Positions 60,886-63,767 of a stretch of DNA of 63,767 nt are shown piece by piece (the stretch's first letter is position 1; every line of letters starts with the position of its first letter). The translations under genes were made by a program, and so were the position numbers. Under the pieces are notes generated by a model. The model did not search any database. It saw nothing but the letters and a program-made list of their open reading frames with translations, and had not been told where the DNA came from. Origin of the DNA: Prolixibacteraceae bacterium (lineage in GTDB: Bacteria > Bacteroidota > Bacteroidia > Bacteroidales > Prolixibacteraceae); the NCBI GenBank assembly GCA_019459525.1, contig JAIBEY010000110.1:1-63767 (forward strand). Direction: 5' to 3'.

Positions 60886-61767
60886 ATGAAGACTTTTCTT
60901 TTCTGGTTACTGGCATTCTTAATTACCATATCGGCTGCAGTTTATCAGCGGGCAACGGGGCCAACTTATCCGAAAAAGCAAATGATTACTGTTAATGGTA
61001 CTGAGTATCCGGTAAAATTTGTTCGTAGTCTCGGATTGGATGAAGATCCGGTGGTTAAGCTTAAAATTAACGATACCACTGCACAGGCAAAAATTTATTT
61101 CAGAAGATACCTCTCACGCGATGAGTTTCAGTCGGCAGATTTTCAGTTCCGAAGTAAGCCGATTAACTCTTTTGTTATGAATAAAATCTTTAAAATGGAT
61201 AAGGAGGAGGGATATTTTGCTTCAGTTCCCCAGCAACCTGCTGCCGGTAAACTTGAATACTATATTGAAATTACAGATCAGTCGGGAACAAAAACTTACC
61301 TGAAAGAGTCGCCCGTTGTGATTCGTTTTAAAGGAGGTGTTCCCGGATTTATACTGCTTCCGCATATTTTTTTCATGTTTATTGCCATGCTTTTTTCCAA
61401 CCTTTCCGGATTGCTGGCTGTATTTAAAGTCCCGTCTTACCGCAAATATACATTTTGGACCTTCGGCTGTTTACTCGTTGGAGGTATGATTTTAGGGCCA
61501 GTCGTTCAGCTTTATGCCTTTGGCGATCTTTGGACCGGTATTCCTTTTGGCTGGGATTTAACCGATAATAAAACCTTGATTGCTTTTATCTTTTGGATTT
61601 TAGCTGTTGCAATGAATTGGAGAAAGAAACAACCCGCTTATACCGTTATCGCAAGCATCGTGTTATTGCTCATTTATTCAATTCCGCACAGCATGTTTGG
61701 TTCGCAACTCGATTACAATACCGGAACCGTAACTCAAGGGATAATTTTGAATTTATTTGGTTGGTAA
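60886..61767 (+). CDS. Multi-pass membrane protein of unknown function
   Basis: In this 293-residue protein a membrane helix at residues 3-22 precedes an extracytoplasmic, mainly beta domain of about 130 residues (YPVKFVRSLGLDEDPVVKLKIND split by position, KIYFRRYLSRDE, KLEYYIEITD). Four or five further membrane helices follow (HIFFMFIAMLFSNLSGLLAVF, TFGCLLVGGMILGPVV, LIAFIFWILAVAMNW, ASIVLLLIYSI). I recognise no family or motif. It is 57 bases after the M28 gene and 180 bases before the first of the tandem kinases, so a signalling partner is only speculation. The direct repeats at 61778 begin just after its stop. Confidence 0.8.
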   Translation: MKTFLFWLLAFLITISAAVYQRATGPTYPKKQMITVNGTEYPVKFVRSLGLDEDPVVKLKINDTTAQAKIYFRRYLSRDEFQSADFQFRSKPINSFVMNKIFKMDKEEGYFASVPQQPAAGKLEYYIEITDQSGTKTYLKESPVVIRFKGGVPGFILLPHIFFMFIAMLFSNLSGLLAVFKVPSYRKYTFWTFGCLLVGGMILGPVVQLYAFGDLWTGIPFGWDLTDNKTLIAFIFWILAVAMNWRKKQPAYTVIASIVLLLIYSIPHSMFGSQLDYNTGTVTQGIILNLFGW

Positions 61768-61777
61768 AATTGAATTC

Positions 61778-61830
61778 TCTGGCTCAAATGCGATAATGTC
61801 TGGCTAAACAGCATGAATGTCTGGCCAAGC
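61778..61830. repeat. Three 21-bp-spaced direct repeats (TCTGGCYMA), candidate LytTR binding sites
   Basis: TCTGGCTCAA starts at 61778, TCTGGCTAAA at 61799 and TCTGGCCAAG at 61820, giving an exact period of 21 bases, i.e. two helical turns on one DNA face. Direct repeats with this spacing are what LytTR response regulators bind. They lie about 65-130 bases upstream of the kinase promoter, in the gene-free gap of 180 bases. Confidence 0.6.
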
Positions 61831-61919
61831 GGCGTTTGTTGTTTGTTTTTGTTGTTTGGTTGGCATAGCAAGGCTGTTTGTTGTGAGTGGTAGCTGTTGA
61901 CCAGTAATTTCTCTACATT

Positions 61920-61927
61920 TATTTTTG
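61920..61927 (+). promoter_or_regulatory. -7 element of the tandem kinase genes
   Basis: TATTTTTG matches TAnnTTTG exactly, 20 bases before the GTG start at 61948. A TTG lies near the -33 distance (61897) without a full TTTG. Confidence 0.55.
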
Positions 61928-61947
61928 TTGCGATTTAAACCAAACGG

Positions 61948-62988
61948 GTGAGGGAACTAATTGTCAAAATAGCAAATTACAGGCTTTTTCAGCACGTCAT
62001 GTTCTGGTTGAGTTATGTTATGCTTTTCGGATTGGTGTATGGTAAATTTGGTAACGATTATCCGTATTATTTTCTTGAATCGCTCGGAATGGTGCCGTTT
62101 GTAATGGCTTCAACATATCTTACCATTTATCTTATTTTACCATACTATCTTAAAAAGCAGCACTTTGCATTGTCGCTTTTTTTGTTTGTTGGAGCACTCC
62201 TTCTTATTTGCACCTTGCAACGGATGTTTCTTCGGTACATTAATGATCTGGAAATCAGGATTGGCGAAATGTATGATTTGTCGTTTCTTTCGCTTTTCCT
62301 CGAAACTAATTTTATGGTCGGTATTGCTATGGCTATAAAGCTTATTAAAATCTGGTTCGAGCAACAAAAGGAGAAATTTGAGATAGAGAAACGAAATCTT
62401 CAGTCGGAATTAAATTTGCTGAAAGCACAAATACATCCACATTTCCTGTTTAATACAATGAATAATTTATATGCCCTGTCGCTCGGACAATCGGCAAAAA
62501 CATCAGAAGGAATTGCCAAAGTATCAGATTTGCTTCGCGCTGTTTTGTATGATTGTAACGATGTTTATATCGATTTTGAAAAGGAAATTTGCTTAATCCG
62601 GAATTATATTGATCTTCAGAAACTGAGGTTTGATAATCGTTTGTCGCTCAGTTTTAATGTTGAGGGAGAATCAGCCAGGATAAAGGTTGCGCCAATGCTT
62701 TACATCACTTTTATTGAGAATTGTTTTAAACATGGCAGTTCTAATGATCCGGATAATTCGTGGATCAACATTGGGTTCCGAATTGCAGACAATCACATTC
62801 ATTTTACGGCTGAAAATAGCAAGCCTGGCCAGGTTTCAGCGCATTTGGCCAACGGAAACAAAGGGATAGGTTTGGAAAATGTAAAGAAAAGACTGGATAT
62901 CCTGTATAAAGAAAATTACAAGCTTAACATATCAGAATCAGATCAGAGTTTTAAGGTTGAACTTTTGTTAAAAGCTATTCCGAGTTGA
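61948..62988 (+). CDS. LytS-type sensor histidine kinase, first of a tandem pair (GTG start)
   Basis: The 346-residue protein starts with GTG at 61948; no nearby ATG gives the MRELIVKIANY beginning. Four membrane helices cover residues 14-135 (HVMFWLSYVMLFGLVYG, FVMASTYLTIYLILPYYL, FVGALLLICTL, FLETNFMVGIAMAIKLI). His165 in QIHPHFLFNTMNNLYAL is the phosphorylation site. The ATPase part has FIENCFKHGSSNDP and GIGLENVKKRLDILY. It lacks a regulator immediately beside it; the next gene, overlapping by four bases, is a second kinase. It is preceded by the three direct repeats and a TATTTTTG element. Confidence 0.95.
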   Translation: MRELIVKIANYRLFQHVMFWLSYVMLFGLVYGKFGNDYPYYFLESLGMVPFVMASTYLTIYLILPYYLKKQHFALSLFLFVGALLLICTLQRMFLRYINDLEIRIGEMYDLSFLSLFLETNFMVGIAMAIKLIKIWFEQQKEKFEIEKRNLQSELNLLKAQIHPHFLFNTMNNLYALSLGQSAKTSEGIAKVSDLLRAVLYDCNDVYIDFEKEICLIRNYIDLQKLRFDNRLSLSFNVEGESARIKVAPMLYITFIENCFKHGSSNDPDNSWINIGFRIADNHIHFTAENSKPGQVSAHLANGNKGIGLENVKKRLDILYKENYKLNISESDQSFKVELLLKAIPS

Positions 62989-63767
62989 TTAAGTTTTTAT
63001 TCCATACCGACCTCAGATACCGGATAAGCAGGCATATTTTGTTTTTTATGCTTATCGTGTTAATTTTTAGCCTGGCGCTTTATAGTCGTTCAGGCGATCA
63101 ACATTTTTTGCCATTTTTAAAGCTTACGTTCATCAATGCGTTTATATTTTTAGGGTATGGTTACCTTACCATTTTTGTGTTGATACCTGCTTTTCTGCCC
63201 GATCGTAAGTTCTTTTGGTTCGGGTTGTTGTTTGTTCTTTCAGGCTTTTTGTTGTCTGTAATTAAATTAAGTATTTCCGATTTTATTTTTTATTCCTTGT
63301 TTTCGCCTGAAATTGAAAGCTCAAAGGGGTTCCTGAATGCCAGGTATGTTTTCATCAATACCAAAGATATGTCTTTCATTGTTGGCTTACTTGTTATAGC
63401 CAAGTTTACGAAAGACTGGCTACTTGTTGAAAAACAACATTTGTCACTTTTGAAAAAATACGAAGAGCTCAATCTGCGTGTTCTTCAAAGTCATTTCGAA
63501 CCTCACTTCCTGTTTAATACGCTCAATAATCTGTATGCGTTATCGCTCAGTAAATCAAATAAAACGCTTGATGTTATCCGGAAATTTAAACGGGTGCTTC
63601 GGTTTTCGATAAAAGAAGCGCAACTCAATAAAGTGCCATTGAGCAACGAAATTGAACTGATCAGGGATTTTATCGAGATCGAACAGATTCGTTATGGCGA
63701 ACGGCTGCAAATTAGCTACGTGATTACGGGTAATTTCGAGCATCTGCAAATAGCCCCGTTTTTGCTT
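62985..63767 (+). CDS. LytS-type sensor histidine kinase, second of a tandem pair, cut by window edge
   Basis: The frame opens at a TTG (62985-62987) that overlaps the TGA of the previous kinase (TTGA), and runs open to the last base, giving 261 residues here. No in-frame ATG lies near; the next is at residue 22. It has four membrane helices (HILFFMLIVLIFSLALYS, FINAFIFLGYGYLTIFVLIP, FFWFGLLFVLSGFLL, MSFIVGLLVIAKF), then His174 in FEPHFLFNTLNNLYALSLS and EIELIRDFIEIEQIRYG of the dimerisation/ATPase link. The ATPase domain would follow beyond the window. The likely next gene is a LytTR regulator. Confidence 0.9.
   Translation, partial: MIKFLFHTDLRYRISRHILFFMLIVLIFSLALYSRSGDQHFLPFLKLTFINAFIFLGYGYLTIFVLIPAFLPDRKFFWFGLLFVLSGFLLSVIKLSISDFIFYSLFSPEIESSKGFLNARYVFINTKDMSFIVGLLVIAKFTKDWLLVEKQHLSLLKKYEELNLRVLQSHFEPHFLFNTLNNLYALSLSKSNKTLDVIRKFKRVLRFSIKEAQLNKVPLSNEIELIRDFIEIEQIRYGERLQISYVITGNFEHLQIAPFLL

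Overview
The window looks like ordinary chromosome from a free-living or gut-type Bacteroidota, most likely Bacteroidales/Marinilabiliales (a Prolixibacteraceae-like lineage is my best guess, by inference only). The evidence is the many promoters with the Bacteroidota primary-sigma pattern (TTTG, about 19 nt, TAnnTTTG), the general lack of strong Shine-Dalgarno sites, lipoproteins with a Cys-terminated lipobox, a TonB-dependent receptor with a carboxypeptidase-like N-terminal extension, DUF4270 and DUF6588 proteins, and a large dispersed set of secreted glycoside hydrolases (GH36, GH36-like, GH97, GH92, GH33). I see no phage, integrase, transposase, CRISPR array or rRNA.

Layout. 1-6.1 kb: minus-strand lipoproteins, a PAP2 phosphatase, MazG and HtpG, with one MITE-like inverted-repeat element. 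6.3-10 kb: a class V aminotransferase/cysteine-desulfurase-like enzyme and a secreted GH36 alpha-galactosidase. 10-16.5 kb: M49 peptidase overlapping a TrmH-type methyltransferase, HU, tRNA-Ser(UGA) with its own promoter and terminator, and a large receiver-like/PPDK-N protein. 16.6-19.2 kb: a tiny secreted ORF, a VOC protein and a deacetylase/serine-hydrolase fusion. 19.2-27.5 kb: minus-strand run of TonB receptor, TIM-barrel glycosidase, sialidase and DPP4-type peptidase, suggesting use of sialylated or other host/extracellular glycoproteins. 27.9-32.4 kb: DUF6588 protein, then the translation operon thrS-infC-rpmI-rplT, whose infC has no in-frame AUG at its start. 32.6-42.8 kb: GH36-like protein, FRG-domain protein, Gfo/Idh oxidoreductase, lipA, a ferredoxin-NADP reductase-like protein, B3/B4 protein, acyltransferase, omega-amidase and GH97. 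43-46.5 kb: a BlaI/BlaR1-like pair plus TPR protein behind a striking array of four 16-bp palindromic operators. 46.6-52.6 kb: GH92, a small exported protein, and an esterase-EEP-sugar isomerase operon. 52.7-56.8 kb: outer-membrane barrel plus DUF4270 lipoprotein, and a kelch lipoprotein. 57-63.8 kb: a LytS-type kinase/LytTR regulator pair, an M28-PDZ peptidase, a membrane protein, and two more LytS-type kinases in tandem, the second cut by the window edge, preceded by three 21-bp-spaced direct repeats.

The strongest candidates for something new are the BlaI-type operator array around a perfect promoter with a TonB-tailed BlaR1, the 21-bp direct repeats in front of the tandem LytS kinases, the receiver-PPDK-N protein without a phosphohistidine domain, the YdjC/serine-hydrolase fusion and the non-AUG infC start. 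No dedicated defence or mobile island is visible; the FRG-domain protein with its small neighbour is the only possible defence-related item.
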